Below the pieces are notes generated by a model. It was not told where the DNA came from. It was given only the letters and a program-made list of their open reading frames with translations, and made no database searches. Made by a program: the position numbers and the translations under genes. From Streptomyces globosus (GTDB taxonomy: Bacteria; Actinomycetota; Actinomycetes; Streptomycetales; Streptomycetaceae): a stretch of 64,000 bases of DNA. Of the stretch, positions 52,928 through 60,767 are shown one piece after another; position 1 is the first letter of the stretch; each line of letters begins with the position of its first letter. Location of the stretch: assembly GCF_003325375.1 (NCBI RefSeq), contig NZ_CP030862.1, forward strand, positions 437,501 to 501,500. Direction: 5' to 3'.

Positions 52928-52980
52928 ATCTGTTGACAGATTCACAGGGTGTTGACCCTGTGTGCCTTTGATTCTATACG
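52928..52980 (+). promoter_or_regulatory. lrp promoter with two inverted repeats
   Basis: ATCTGT-TG-ACAGAT (52928-52941) and CACAGGGT-GTTG-ACCCTGTG (52943-52962) stand side by side. The second covers a -35 box TTGACC (52952-52957), which is 17 bases from a -10 box TATACG (52975-52980). The position fits autoregulation by the Lrp/AsnC protein encoded 60 bases downstream; inferred from sequence only. Confidence 0.6.
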
Positions 52981-53021
52981 TAAACTTGCAGCATCGCCGA
53001 ACAATGGAAGGCTCCAGGCAT

Positions 53022-53477
53022 ATGGACGCGGTGGACAGGCAGCTCATCCAGGCACTCCGGGAGAACGGACGCGCCTCGTACGCGGAGCTGGGCCGGCTCG
53101 TCGGCCTGTCCGGCCCCAGCGTCACGGACCGGATCAACCGGCTGGAGTCGGCCGGTGTCATCACCGGCTACCGCGCGACCGTCGACGCGGCCTCCCTCGG
53201 CCTCGGCGTCACCGCGCTGATCGGCATCTCCCTCTCCGACGCCGCCGACCACGAGGACGTCGCCCGCCGCCTGCGGGACCTCGCCGAGATCGAGGACTGC
53301 TGGTTCATCGCCGGCGACGACTCCTACATGCTGAAGGTCCGCGCGAGCGACGTGGACGGCCTGGAGAAGATCATCCGGAAGCTCTCCGGCACCAAGGGCG
53401 TCTCCCGCACCCGCACCACGATCGTGCTGTCGACGAAGTGGGAGAACCGGGTCGGGGAACTGCCCGCCGAGCGCTGA
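53022..53477 (+). CDS. Lrp/AsnC-family regulator
   Basis: The 151-residue protein has the N-terminal helix-turn-helix (DAVDRQLIQALRENGRASYA, then ELGRLVGLSGPSVTDRINRL, residues 2-41) and a C-terminal RAM effector domain from about 60 (VTALIGISLSDAADHEDVAR; CWFIAGDDSYMLKVRASD). Family members bind amino acids and form octamers. It sits between the UbiX-like gene and mqnE, and may control the menaquinone genes or its own gene. ATG 53022 follows GGAAGG at a suitable distance; ATG 53004 is an alternative. Ligand unknown. Confidence 0.92.
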   Translation: MDAVDRQLIQALRENGRASYAELGRLVGLSGPSVTDRINRLESAGVITGYRATVDAASLGLGVTALIGISLSDAADHEDVARRLRDLAEIEDCWFIAGDDSYMLKVRASDVDGLEKIIRKLSGTKGVSRTRTTIVLSTKWENRVGELPAER

Positions 53478-53542
53478 GAGTACGGTTGCAGGGTTGGCAG
53501 GCCCTACCGGGCAGAGCAGGACACTGAGGAGGCGACCGGCCG

Positions 53543-54706
53543 ATGGACGCTGGGCTGAAGCGCGAGCTGGAGGAGAAGGTCCGCTCCGGCGAGCGGCTGA
53601 CCCGTGAGGACGGTATCGCCCTCTACGAGTCCGACGACCTGGCCTGGCTGGGCGGCCTCGCCCACGAGGTGCGCACCCGCAAGAACGGCGACGTCGTCCA
53701 CTTCAACGTCAACCGCCACCTCAACATGACGAACGTGTGCACCGCGTCGTGCGCCTACTGCTCCTTCCAGCGCAAGCCGGGCGAGAAGGACGCGTACACG
53801 ATGCGCATCGAGGAGGCCGTCCGCCTGGCCAAGGCCATGGAGAGCGAGAACCTCACCGAGCTGCACATCGTCAACGGCCTGCACCCGAGCCTGCCCTGGC
53901 GGTACTACCCGCGCTCGCTGTCCGCGCTGAAGGAGGCGCTGCCGAACGTCTCGCTGAAGGCGTTCACGGCGACCGAGATCCACCACTTCGAGACGATCTC
54001 CGGGATGTCGGCCTCCGACATCCTGGACGAGCTCATCGAGGCCGGGCTGGAGTCCCTCACCGGCGGCGGCGCGGAGATCTTCGACTGGGAGGTCCGCCAG
54101 CACATCGTCGACCACCGCACCCACTGGGAGGACTGGTCGCGCATCCACCGGCTCGCGCACGAGAAGGGTCTGAAGACCCCGAGCACGATGCTGTACGGGC
54201 ACATCGAGGAGCCGCGCCACCGCGTCGACCACGTGCTCCGGCTGCGCGAGCTCCAGGACGAGACCGGCGGCTTCCAGGTCTTCATCCCGCTGCGGTACCA
54301 GCACGACTTCGTCGACATGAAGGACGGCAAGGTCCGCAACCGGCTCCAGGCCCGCACGACGATGGCCACGGGCGCCGAGGCGCTGAAGACCTTCGCCGTC
54401 TCGCGGCTGCTCTTCGACAACGTGCAGCACGTCAAGGTCTTCTGGGTGATGCACGGCCTCCAGACGGCCCAGCTGGCGCTCCAGCACGGCGCCGACGACA
54501 TGGACGGCTCGGTCGTCGAGTACAAGATCACCCACGACGCGGACAACTACGGCACCCCGAACAAGCTGACCCGCGACGACCTGCTGGAGCTCATCCGCGA
54601 GGCCGGCTTCCGGCCCGTCGAGCGCAACACGCGCTACGAGGTCATCCGCGAGTACCCCGGCCCGGACGCGTCGCTGCGCGAGACGCCGCAGGCGATGCGC
54701 GTCTGA
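53543..54706 (+). CDS. mqnE: aminofutalosine synthase MqnE (radical SAM)
   Basis: The 387-residue enzyme uses a [4Fe-4S] cluster and S-adenosylmethionine to join an adenosyl group to the chorismate-derived 3-[(1-carboxyvinyl)oxy]benzoate, giving aminofutalosine. The cluster motif is CTASCAYCSFQRKPGEKDAY (CxxxCxxC, near residues 64-83). The HFNVNRHLNMTNVC lead-in, HIVNGLHPSLPWRYY (near 108-122) and IPLRYQHDF (near 249-257) are typical of the MqnE/MqnC group. The start ATG has GAGGAGG about 9 bases upstream. It completes the group of menaquinone genes in this window; mqnA, B, C and D are not seen here. Confidence 0.94.
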   Translation: MDAGLKRELEEKVRSGERLTREDGIALYESDDLAWLGGLAHEVRTRKNGDVVHFNVNRHLNMTNVCTASCAYCSFQRKPGEKDAYTMRIEEAVRLAKAMESENLTELHIVNGLHPSLPWRYYPRSLSALKEALPNVSLKAFTATEIHHFETISGMSASDILDELIEAGLESLTGGGAEIFDWEVRQHIVDHRTHWEDWSRIHRLAHEKGLKTPSTMLYGHIEEPRHRVDHVLRLRELQDETGGFQVFIPLRYQHDFVDMKDGKVRNRLQARTTMATGAEALKTFAVSRLLFDNVQHVKVFWVMHGLQTAQLALQHGADDMDGSVVEYKITHDADNYGTPNKLTRDDLLELIREAGFRPVERNTRYEVIREYPGPDASLRETPQAMRV

Positions 54707-54770
54707 CCCGGCGGCGGGCGCGCGGCTGCCCGCATGCGTGGCCCCGGGCTCAGGCCCGGGGCGCAGGCCC

Positions 54771-54811
54771 GGCCCCAGGCCCCCGGCCCCAGGCCCCCGG
54801 CCCCAGGCCCC
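54771..54811 (+). repeat. three tandem 14-bp repeats after mqnE
   Basis: GGCCCCAGGCCCCC is repeated at 54771, 54785 and 54799 (the last copy one base short), just before the mqnE terminator hairpin. It looks like slippage-derived low complexity. Confidence 0.8.
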
Positions 54812-54838
54812 GGTCTCCGTACGGAGGCCGGGGCCTTC
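54805..54838 (+). terminator. terminator after mqnE
   Basis: The stem AGGCCCCGG / CCGGGGCCT continues inward with CTCCGT / ACGGAG around one T-G mismatch, followed by TT. It lies about 100 bases beyond mqnE, and the bases between hold no gene. Confidence 0.75.
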
Positions 54839-54919
54839 GCGTTGCCGCGGGGCCCGGGCGCGCGCGCCGTCGATCCGTGCCCCGTTGTCCGGCGGGCTCG
54901 TAATAGATAATCTTGGCCT

Positions 54920-55444
54920 GTGACTCTTACCTTCACGGTTGATCCGGTCGTCGACCCCGCCCTGCGCGAGGGGATCGTCGAGCTCTGGACGGACGTCAGC
55001 AACGCCGGCGGCGCCGTCGGTTTCGTGGCGCCGGTGACGCAGGACGACATCCGCCCCGAGATGGTCAAACACCTCGTCGCCATGGCCGAGGGCCGCCACC
55101 GCCTCGTCGTCGGCCGCGACGCCGACGGGCGCGTCCGCGCCTGCGCCTTCCTCGCGCTCAACACGCACCGGCTGATGGCCCACTGGGTGTGGGCGTACAC
55201 CGTCATGGTCGACCCCGCCCTCCAGGGCCGCGGCGCCGGCCGCGCCCTGATGGAGGCCGTCGCCGACGCCGCCCGCACCCTCGACGGCGTCGAGGCGATC
55301 CGGCTCTCCTGCCGCGGCGGCCTGGGCCTGGAGCACTTCTACGCCGCCTGCGGCTACAAGGAGGTCGGCCGCATCCCGGACGCCATCCGCGCGGCCCCCG
55401 GCGACGACCGCGACGAGATCATCATGCTGCTGCCGCTGCACTGA
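54920..55444 (+). CDS. GNAT-family N-acetyltransferase
   Basis: The 174-residue protein has the GNAT fold. The acetyl-CoA-binding motif A is VMVDPALQGRGAGRALMEAV (near 94-113), with the GRGAG pyrophosphate loop, followed by FYAACGYKEVGRIPDAIR near 143-160 (motif B). The N-terminal third (VELWTDVSNAGGAVGFVAPV) forms the variable substrate site. Substrate unknown. It starts at GTG 54920, immediately after an A+T-rich TAATAGATAATCTTG stretch that is probably its promoter; there is little room for a ribosome-binding site, so the transcript may be leaderless. Confidence 0.9.
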   Translation: MTLTFTVDPVVDPALREGIVELWTDVSNAGGAVGFVAPVTQDDIRPEMVKHLVAMAEGRHRLVVGRDADGRVRACAFLALNTHRLMAHWVWAYTVMVDPALQGRGAGRALMEAVADAARTLDGVEAIRLSCRGGLGLEHFYAACGYKEVGRIPDAIRAAPGDDRDEIIMLLPLH

Positions 55445-55578
55445 CCCCGCCCACCGCGGGCCCCGCGCCGCACTCGGCGGCACGGGGCGCCGACCCCGGC
55501 GGCGCCGGGTGCGGTACGGGCGTGCTTCACTGGACGGACACGCCACGACGAAACCGACGAACCGAAGAAGGGGTCACC

Positions 55579-55890
55579 GTGTCCTTCAAGCCGAGCGCGA
55601 CGATCCGCTACACCGCGATGCGCCTGGGCATCTTCGTCGGATGCCTCGTCCTCGTGGCCGTCCTGGTCAACGTGGGCTGGGTCCCCGCGGGCCTCGGTGA
55701 CGCGAACCCCGCCTGGGTCGTGCTCCTCGCGCTGGTCCTCTCCGCCCCGCTGTCGTTCGTCCTGCTGCGCCGCCAGCGCGACGAGATGTCCGCGCAGATC
55801 TCCGAGCGCGTCGCCGGCGCCAAGGGGCGCCTCGCGGCCAACCGCTCCCAGGAGGACGCGGCCGACGACGCCGCCCGCGCCGGCTCCTGA
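55579..55890 (+). CDS. DUF4229 membrane protein
   Basis: The 103-residue protein has two membrane spans (ATIRYTAMRLGIFVGCLVLV near 7-26, extended to about 34; AWVVLLALVLSAPLSFVLL near 45-63) followed by a charged tail (RRQRDEMSAQISERVAGAKG). This is the DUF4229 pattern, frequent in actinobacteria beside the menaquinone genes. Function unknown. The GTG at 55579 follows GAAGAAGGGG. Confidence 0.88.
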   Translation: MSFKPSATIRYTAMRLGIFVGCLVLVAVLVNVGWVPAGLGDANPAWVVLLALVLSAPLSFVLLRRQRDEMSAQISERVAGAKGRLAANRSQEDAADDAARAGS

Positions 55891-56072
55891 GGCCCGGCCG
55901 AGGGCCTGACGGCCTGAGGGTCTGGGCACCTGAGGGTCCGAGAGTCGGCTTCCTCACACGGCACACGACGAGCGCCCCGGCGCCGGGAACACCCCCGGCC
56001 GCCGGGGCTTCGGCGTTTCCGGGGGCGGTCCCGGCCCTGGGGAAGGGGGCCGCGGGCGCTTGATGACCTTGG

Positions 56073-56116
56073 CTCAAAGTCCGCCTTTGAGTTTCTCAAA
56101 GGGAAAGTGTTAGCGT
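56073..56116 (+). promoter_or_regulatory. promoter with three alternating CTCAAAG/CTTTGAG sites
   Basis: CTCAAAG (56073-56079), CTTTGAG (56085-56091) and CTCAAAG (56095-56101) alternate in orientation, so the middle copy can form a palindrome with either neighbour. The last two overlap a -35 box TTGAGT (56087-56092), which stands 18 bases from a -10 box TAGCGT (56111-56116). The arrangement suggests operator sites for a dimeric regulator. The transcript would start close to the leader ATG at 56124. Confidence 0.6.
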
Positions 56117-56123
56117 GTTAAAC

Positions 56124-56231
56124 ATGTTGACCCCGGTTGCGCCCCAAATGATCACGAGCGTCCCGCTCGTGGCGCGCCTGCACGTCGACCTCTGCCGCTG
56201 TGTGTCCGCGGCCTGTTGCGGCTGTCGCTGA
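56124..56231 (+). CDS. cysteine-rich leader peptide
   Basis: A 35-residue frame ends in RLHVDLCRCVSAACCGCR, with five cysteines in the last 12 residues. The R-x-HVDL core is the hallmark of actinobacterial leader peptides placed before sulphur and cysteine genes. In mycobacteria poly-cysteine leaders of this kind release expression of downstream genes when cysteinyl-tRNA is short, by stalling the ribosome. It stops 53 bases before the symporter start. The first ATG is so close to the predicted transcript start that translation may be leaderless; the in-frame ATG at 56148 is an alternative. Confidence 0.85.
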   Translation: MLTPVAPQMITSVPLVARLHVDLCRCVSAACCGCR

Positions 56232-56284
56232 ACCCACACACCCCTTTCCCCACCCCTGCTGTGCCCCCCACTCGGAGAGTGTCC

Positions 56285-57604
56285 GTGTCCGCGACCCCCC
56301 AGGCCCCCGCCAAGGCCTCCTTCACGTTCCCCTTCTGGGCGCAGATCGTCACCGGTCTCGTGCTCGGCGTCCTGTTCGGCTGGCTCGCCCGCACCCAGGA
56401 CGTCAGCTGGCTCGCCACCACCCTGGAGAAGGTCGGCGACCTCTTCGTCCAGCTGCTGAAGCTGGCCGTCGCCCCGCTCGTGTTCTTCGCGATCCTGGTG
56501 TCCGTCACCAACCTGCGGAAGGTCAACAACGCCGCCCGCCTCGCCTCGCGCACCCTGCTCTGGTTCATGATCACGTCGCTGATCGCGGTCGGCATCGGCC
56601 TCGCGATCGGCCTCCTCACGAACCCCGGCGCAGGCACCGGCCTGACCCCGCAGGACGGCCAGCTGCCCAAGCGCACCGGCTCCTGGCTGGACTTCCTGAC
56701 CGGCATCGTGCCGACCGACATCGTCACGCCGTTCACCGAGCTGAACGTCCTGCAGATCGTCTTCCTCGCCGCCGTCGCCGGCATCGCCGCCCTTCAGCTC
56801 GGCGACAAGGCGCAGCCCGTCCTGACCCTTGCCGAATCGATCCTCCAGCTCCTCCAGAAGGCGCTGTGGTGGGTCATCCGCCTCGCCCCGATCGGCACCG
56901 TCGGCCTCATCGGCACCGCGATCGCCAGCTACGGCTGGGACCTCATCGGCAAGTACGCCACCTTCACCGCCGACGTGTACGTCGGCTCCGCGCTCGTGAT
57001 GTTCGGCGTCTACCCGCTGCTGCTCGCGCTCGTCGCCAAGGTCAACCCGATCCACTTCTTCAAGGGCGCCTGGCCGGCCATCCAGCTGGCCTTCGTCTCC
57101 CGCTCCTCCGTCGGCACGATGCCGCTGACGCAGAAGGTCACCGAGCGCCTCGGCGTCCCGAAGGAGTACACCTCCTTCGCCGTCCCGTTCGGCGCCACCA
57201 CGAAGATGGACGGCTGCGCCGCGATCTACCCGGCCCTCGCCGCGATCTTCATCGCGCAGATCTTCGACGTGCAGCTGACGATCACCGACTACCTGCTGAT
57301 CGCCTTCGTCTCGGTCGTCGGCTCGGCCGCCACCGCCGGCCTCACCGGCGCCACGGTCATGCTGACCCTGACCCTCTCCACCCTGGGCCTGCCCCTGGAG
57401 GGCGTCGGCCTGCTGATGGCGATCGACCCGATCCTCGACATGGTCCGCACCGCGACCAACGTCACCGGCCAGGCGCTGGTCCCGGTCGTGGTCGCCGCCC
57501 GCGAAGGCATCCTGGACAAGGAGGCCTATGCCGGAGCCTCCTCCTCCCCGCTGGACGAGGCCTCCCCGCTCGACGGTCGCGCCGCGGTGGCACCCGCCGC
57601 CTGA
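56285..57604 (+). CDS. dicarboxylate/amino acid:cation symporter (DAACS), possibly for cystine
   Basis: This 439-residue member of the glutamate-transporter fold has the usual eight spans and two re-entrant hairpins. Signature segments are AFVSRSSVGTMPLTQKV (hairpin 1, near 273-289), TTKMDGCAAIYPALAAIFIA (span 7, near 303-322; KMDG in place of NMDG), and DPILDMVRTATNVTGQALVP (span 8, near 381-400; DMxRTxxNVxG with Gln instead of the usual Asp). It therefore need not carry glutamate or aspartate. The Cys leader upstream suggests cystine, as for TcyP-type members; inference. GTG 56285 follows GGAGAG by 5 bases; CACT and AGTG around that site could form a weak hairpin hiding it. Confidence 0.9.
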   Translation: MSATPQAPAKASFTFPFWAQIVTGLVLGVLFGWLARTQDVSWLATTLEKVGDLFVQLLKLAVAPLVFFAILVSVTNLRKVNNAARLASRTLLWFMITSLIAVGIGLAIGLLTNPGAGTGLTPQDGQLPKRTGSWLDFLTGIVPTDIVTPFTELNVLQIVFLAAVAGIAALQLGDKAQPVLTLAESILQLLQKALWWVIRLAPIGTVGLIGTAIASYGWDLIGKYATFTADVYVGSALVMFGVYPLLLALVAKVNPIHFFKGAWPAIQLAFVSRSSVGTMPLTQKVTERLGVPKEYTSFAVPFGATTKMDGCAAIYPALAAIFIAQIFDVQLTITDYLLIAFVSVVGSAATAGLTGATVMLTLTLSTLGLPLEGVGLLMAIDPILDMVRTATNVTGQALVPVVVAAREGILDKEAYAGASSSPLDEASPLDGRAAVAPAA

Positions 57605-57637
57605 CCCCGTCCGGCCCCGGCCCCGGCCCCACCTCCG

Positions 57638-57672
57638 CCGCAGCCCCCGCCCCGTCCGGGCGGGGGCTGCGG
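57638..57672 (+). terminator. terminator after the symporter gene
   Basis: A stem CCGCAGCCCCCGCCC / GGGCGGGGGCTGCGG with a short loop lies 34 bases beyond the stop codon. Confidence 0.8.
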
Positions 57673-57831
57673 CGCTGTCCGCGCACGCCGCGGCTCACAC
57701 CGGGGCGGCCGTACGCAGCCAGCCGGGCCCAGGCCCGGCGCAGGACGCCGCCCACCCCCGGCGCGGTTCCGGGCCGCGGGCCGGCCCTATAGTCGGCGAC
57801 CGTTGTCCAACGAGCAGGAAACGGGGGCCTG

Positions 57832-58584
57832 ATGGCACGGGTGAAGGCAATGCAGGACATACGGGCGGCCCAGGCGGCGGCCCGGGCGGCGGCCCGCCTG
57901 ATCGGGAGGCGCAACGCGCTGCGCTACCTCGCGCTCGGCGCGGGCGCCGCCCTCGCGGCGGCCTGCACGGGGAAGGGCGCGGGGACGGCCGGCTCGGGCG
58001 GTACGGGCGCGGCGCCCGCCCCGGCCGGCAGCACGGGACCGGCGCCCGCCCCCTCGGCGGCCGCACCGACGGCGCCCCCAGGGACCGCCGCCCCGGGCGC
58101 CGGCTCCGCGTCCGCGGAGCCCGGCCCGACCACCGCCGGGGTGTTGGCCAGGGCGTTCGATGCCTTCGTCAAGGGCAGGTGGCGGCTGGAATCCACGACG
58201 CCCGGCGGCCCGACCGTCACCGGAACGGTCACCGTCCTCGCCGACGGCGGCGGCAACGGCGGCTTCACCATCGACTGGGACGGCGCCGACGGCAAGCCGG
58301 TCACCTGGGCCGGATCCTGGCTGCTGCGCGGCGGCCACCTGCGCATCGACGTCCACGCCGCCCCCAAGGGCGTCAACCGGCTCACCGGCGGCGAGGCCCT
58401 CACCGTCCCGAAGGAGGTCGGTGAGGGCGCCTCCCTGCTGCTCCCGTGGAAGCCGCCCGGCCACAAGGACACTGGCGACGGCCAGCAGTTGCAGGCGACC
58501 TACCGGGACGGGGTGCTGCGCATCGTCCACCGCGAGCGCGGCGGCAGCGAATCCGTGCACCTCTGCACCCGGGTTCCCGGCTGA
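57832..58584 (+). CDS. putative Tat-type lipoprotein
   Basis: The 250-residue protein has a basic N-terminus with a twin-arginine (IGRRNALRYLALGAGAALAA, near 24-43) followed directly by the lipobox AAAC (Cys near 45). It is therefore probably exported folded by the Tat system and lipid-anchored. Residues 46-100 are low-complexity Gly/Ala/Pro/Ser. A beta-rich domain of about 145 residues follows (AFVKGRWRLESTTPGGPTVT; WAGSWLLRGGHLRIDVHAAP; LRIVHRERGGSESVHLCTRV). No family recognised. The first 20 residues could be trimmed by a later start. Confidence 0.7.
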   Translation: MARVKAMQDIRAAQAAARAAARLIGRRNALRYLALGAGAALAAACTGKGAGTAGSGGTGAAPAPAGSTGPAPAPSAAAPTAPPGTAAPGAGSASAEPGPTTAGVLARAFDAFVKGRWRLESTTPGGPTVTGTVTVLADGGGNGGFTIDWDGADGKPVTWAGSWLLRGGHLRIDVHAAPKGVNRLTGGEALTVPKEVGEGASLLLPWKPPGHKDTGDGQQLQATYRDGVLRIVHRERGGSESVHLCTRVPG

Positions 58585-58602
58585 CGGGACGGCGGTCCGG
58601 GG

Positions 58603-58682
58603 CCGGCCGACGGCGGCGGGCGGCCTGGCCGTCGTCTGGGGCCCGGTCGACGGCGGCGGGCGGCCTGGCCGCCGCCTGGGGC
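58603..58682 (+). repeat. 40-bp tandem duplication
   Basis: Two copies of a 40-base unit containing CGACGGCGGCGGGCGGCCTG start at 58603 and 58643 and differ at about three positions; a partial third follows. They lie just after the lipoprotein gene, with no coding role seen. Confidence 0.75.
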
Positions 58683-58785
58683 CGGCCGCCGCCTGGGCTG
58701 GCATCGGCAGCGGCCGGGCCGGCCCTTCCCCGTTCCTCCGCTCTCCCTCCGCCAACTCCGCTCACCGGGGTCTGGCCCAGCCCCG

Positions 58786-58813
58786 TTACCCGTGGGTAAA
58801 TTACCGGCGGTAA
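58786..58813. promoter_or_regulatory. paired palindromes upstream of the acyl-CoA synthetase
   Basis: TTACCC-GT-GGGTAA (58786-58799) and TTACC-GGC-GGTAA (58801-58813) are adjacent, with further GGTAA/GGTA copies at 58828 and 58833. They resemble twin binding sites for a TetR-like regulator and lie 50-80 bases before the start codon. The regulator is not identified. Confidence 0.6.
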
Positions 58814-58864
58814 CGCGGTGAACGCGGTACGCGGTAACTCCCGTGTCGAGCGGAGGAGAGCGCC

Positions 58865-60739
58865 ATGAACGCGGACGTCATGCGGGCCGCCCCCAAACCG
58901 GTGGAGCCCGTACGGACCGTCGTCGACGGAGTCGTGCGCCAGGTGGAGGTCCCGCCGCTGGCCACCGTCCCCGCCGGCGGCTCGCTCGCGGACATCCCCT
59001 TCCACAACGCCCGCGAGGCCCCCAACACCGTCGTCCTCTCCCGCAAGCACCCCGACGGCACCTGGCACGACGTCACCGCCGCCGCGTTCGCCGCGGAGGT
59101 GCTCGCCGTCGCCAAGGGCCTCATCGCCGAGGGGCTCCGCGAGGGCGACCGGCTCGCGCTCATGGCCCGCACCACCTACGAGTGGACCCTGCTCGACTTC
59201 GCCGCCTGGGCCGCCGGACTCGTCACCGTACCCGTCTACCCGACCTCCTCCGCCCTCCAGGCGCGCTGGATCATCCAGGACTCAGGCGCCGTCGCCTGCG
59301 CCGTCGAGGACACCGCCCAGGCCCGCCTCATCAGCGCCGAACGCGCCAACCTGCCCTGGCTGGCCCACCTGTGGGAGTTCGACACGGGCGCCCTGACCCG
59401 GCTCGTCAAGGCCGGCGAGCACATTCCCGACGCCGTCGTCCACGCCCGCCGCGCCGCCCGGACGCCCGAATCGGTCGCCACCCTCATCTACACCTCCGGC
59501 ACCACCGGCCGGCCCAAGGGGTGCGTCCTCACCCACGGCAACTTCTTCGCCGAAGCCGACAACGCCGTCGAACTCCTCCACCCCGTCTTCCGCTCCGCCA
59601 CCACCGAGCCCGCCTCCACCCTCCTCTTCCTCCCGCTCTCCCACGTCTTCGGCCGCATGGTCGCCGTCGGCTGCCTCCGCGCCCGCGTCCGCATCGGCCA
59701 CGCGCCCAGCATCAGCACCGACGACCTCCTCGCCGACCTGGCCGGCTTCCGCCCGACGTTCCTCCTCGCCATCCCGTACGTGCTGGAGAAGGTCTACAAC
59801 ACCGCCCGCGCCACCGCCGAGCGCATGGGCCGCGCCTCCTCCTTCGACCGCGCCGCCCGCATCGCCCGCCGCTACGGCGAAGCCGCCGAGAACGGCCGCC
59901 CCGGCATCGGCCTGCGCACTGCCCGCGCCCTGTACGACCCCCTCGTCTACCGCCGCATCCGCGCCGCCCTCGGCGGCCACGTCCGCTACGTCATCAGCGG
60001 CGGCTCACCCCTCGGCCGACGCCTCGCCGCCTTCTACACAGGGGCCGGCATCGACGTCTTCGAGGGCTACGGACTGACCGAGACGACCGGCGCCAGTACG
60101 GTGACCCCGCCGCAGAAACCGCGCCTCGGGACCGTCGGCTGGCCCCTCCCCGGCACCGCCGTCCGCATCGCCGACGACGGCGAGGTCCTCCTCCGCGGCC
60201 GCCACGTCTTCGCCGGCTACTGGAACACCGCACAGCCGCCCACCCGCCCCGACGGCTGGCTCGCCACCGGCGACATCGGCGAACTCGACGCCGACGGCTA
60301 CCTCACCATCACCGGCCGCAAGAAGGACCTGATCATCACCTCCGGCGGCAAGAACGTCGCCCCCGCCCCCCTGGAGGACTGGCTGCGCGCCCACCCCCTC
60401 GTCGGCCAGTGCCTCGTCGTCGGCGACAACAGGCCGTACGTCACCGCCCTGATCACCCTGGAACCCGACGGTATCGCCCACTGGCGCGCGATGCGGCGCC
60501 GCGAAGGCGTCCCGACCCGCGAACTCGTCCGCGACCCGGACCTCCTGGCCGAACTCCAACGCGCCGTGGACGACGCGAACCGCCTGGTCTCCCGCGCGGA
60601 GTCGATCCGCAGATTCGCGGTCCTGCCGGGCGAGTTCACCGAGGCGAGGGGCCACCTCACCCCGTCGCTGAAACTCCGCCGCGCCGCGATCATCCGCGAC
60701 TACGCGGAGGAGATAGACGCCCTGTACGGGCAGCGCTGA
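58865..60739 (+). CDS. long-chain acyl-CoA synthetase (FadD15-like)
   Basis: The 624-residue adenylate-forming enzyme activates fatty acids to acyl-CoA by way of an acyl-adenylate. It has the P-loop-like motif TLIYTSGTTGRPKGCVLTHG (near 208-227), LFLPLSHVFGRMVAVG (near 255-270), FEGYGLTETTGAS (near 399-411) and the linker TGDIGELDADGYLTITGRKK (near 467-486), followed by DLIITSGGKNVAP, whose Lys completes catalysis. Length fits the FadD15/FACL group. The ATG at 58865 has GGAGGAG 8 bases upstream. The strong palindromes upstream suggest control by a fatty-acid regulator. Confidence 0.93.
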   Translation: MNADVMRAAPKPVEPVRTVVDGVVRQVEVPPLATVPAGGSLADIPFHNAREAPNTVVLSRKHPDGTWHDVTAAAFAAEVLAVAKGLIAEGLREGDRLALMARTTYEWTLLDFAAWAAGLVTVPVYPTSSALQARWIIQDSGAVACAVEDTAQARLISAERANLPWLAHLWEFDTGALTRLVKAGEHIPDAVVHARRAARTPESVATLIYTSGTTGRPKGCVLTHGNFFAEADNAVELLHPVFRSATTEPASTLLFLPLSHVFGRMVAVGCLRARVRIGHAPSISTDDLLADLAGFRPTFLLAIPYVLEKVYNTARATAERMGRASSFDRAARIARRYGEAAENGRPGIGLRTARALYDPLVYRRIRAALGGHVRYVISGGSPLGRRLAAFYTGAGIDVFEGYGLTETTGASTVTPPQKPRLGTVGWPLPGTAVRIADDGEVLLRGRHVFAGYWNTAQPPTRPDGWLATGDIGELDADGYLTITGRKKDLIITSGGKNVAPAPLEDWLRAHPLVGQCLVVGDNRPYVTALITLEPDGIAHWRAMRRREGVPTRELVRDPDLLAELQRAVDDANRLVSRAESIRRFAVLPGEFTEARGHLTPSLKLRRAAIIRDYAEEIDALYGQR

Positions 60740-60756
60740 GGGCGGGCGCCCTCAGC
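60735..60756. terminator. short hairpin at the 3' end of the acyl-CoA synthetase gene
   Basis: A 9-bp stem GCTGAGGGC / GCCCTCAGC includes the TGA stop codon and lies between two convergent genes (stops at 60739 and 60768). Confidence 0.5.
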
Positions 60757-60767
60757 AGCGGCGCTGC

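Noticed and set aside
54745..54815. CRISPR-like array
   Set aside because: The 14-bp units are contiguous low-complexity repeats without spacers.
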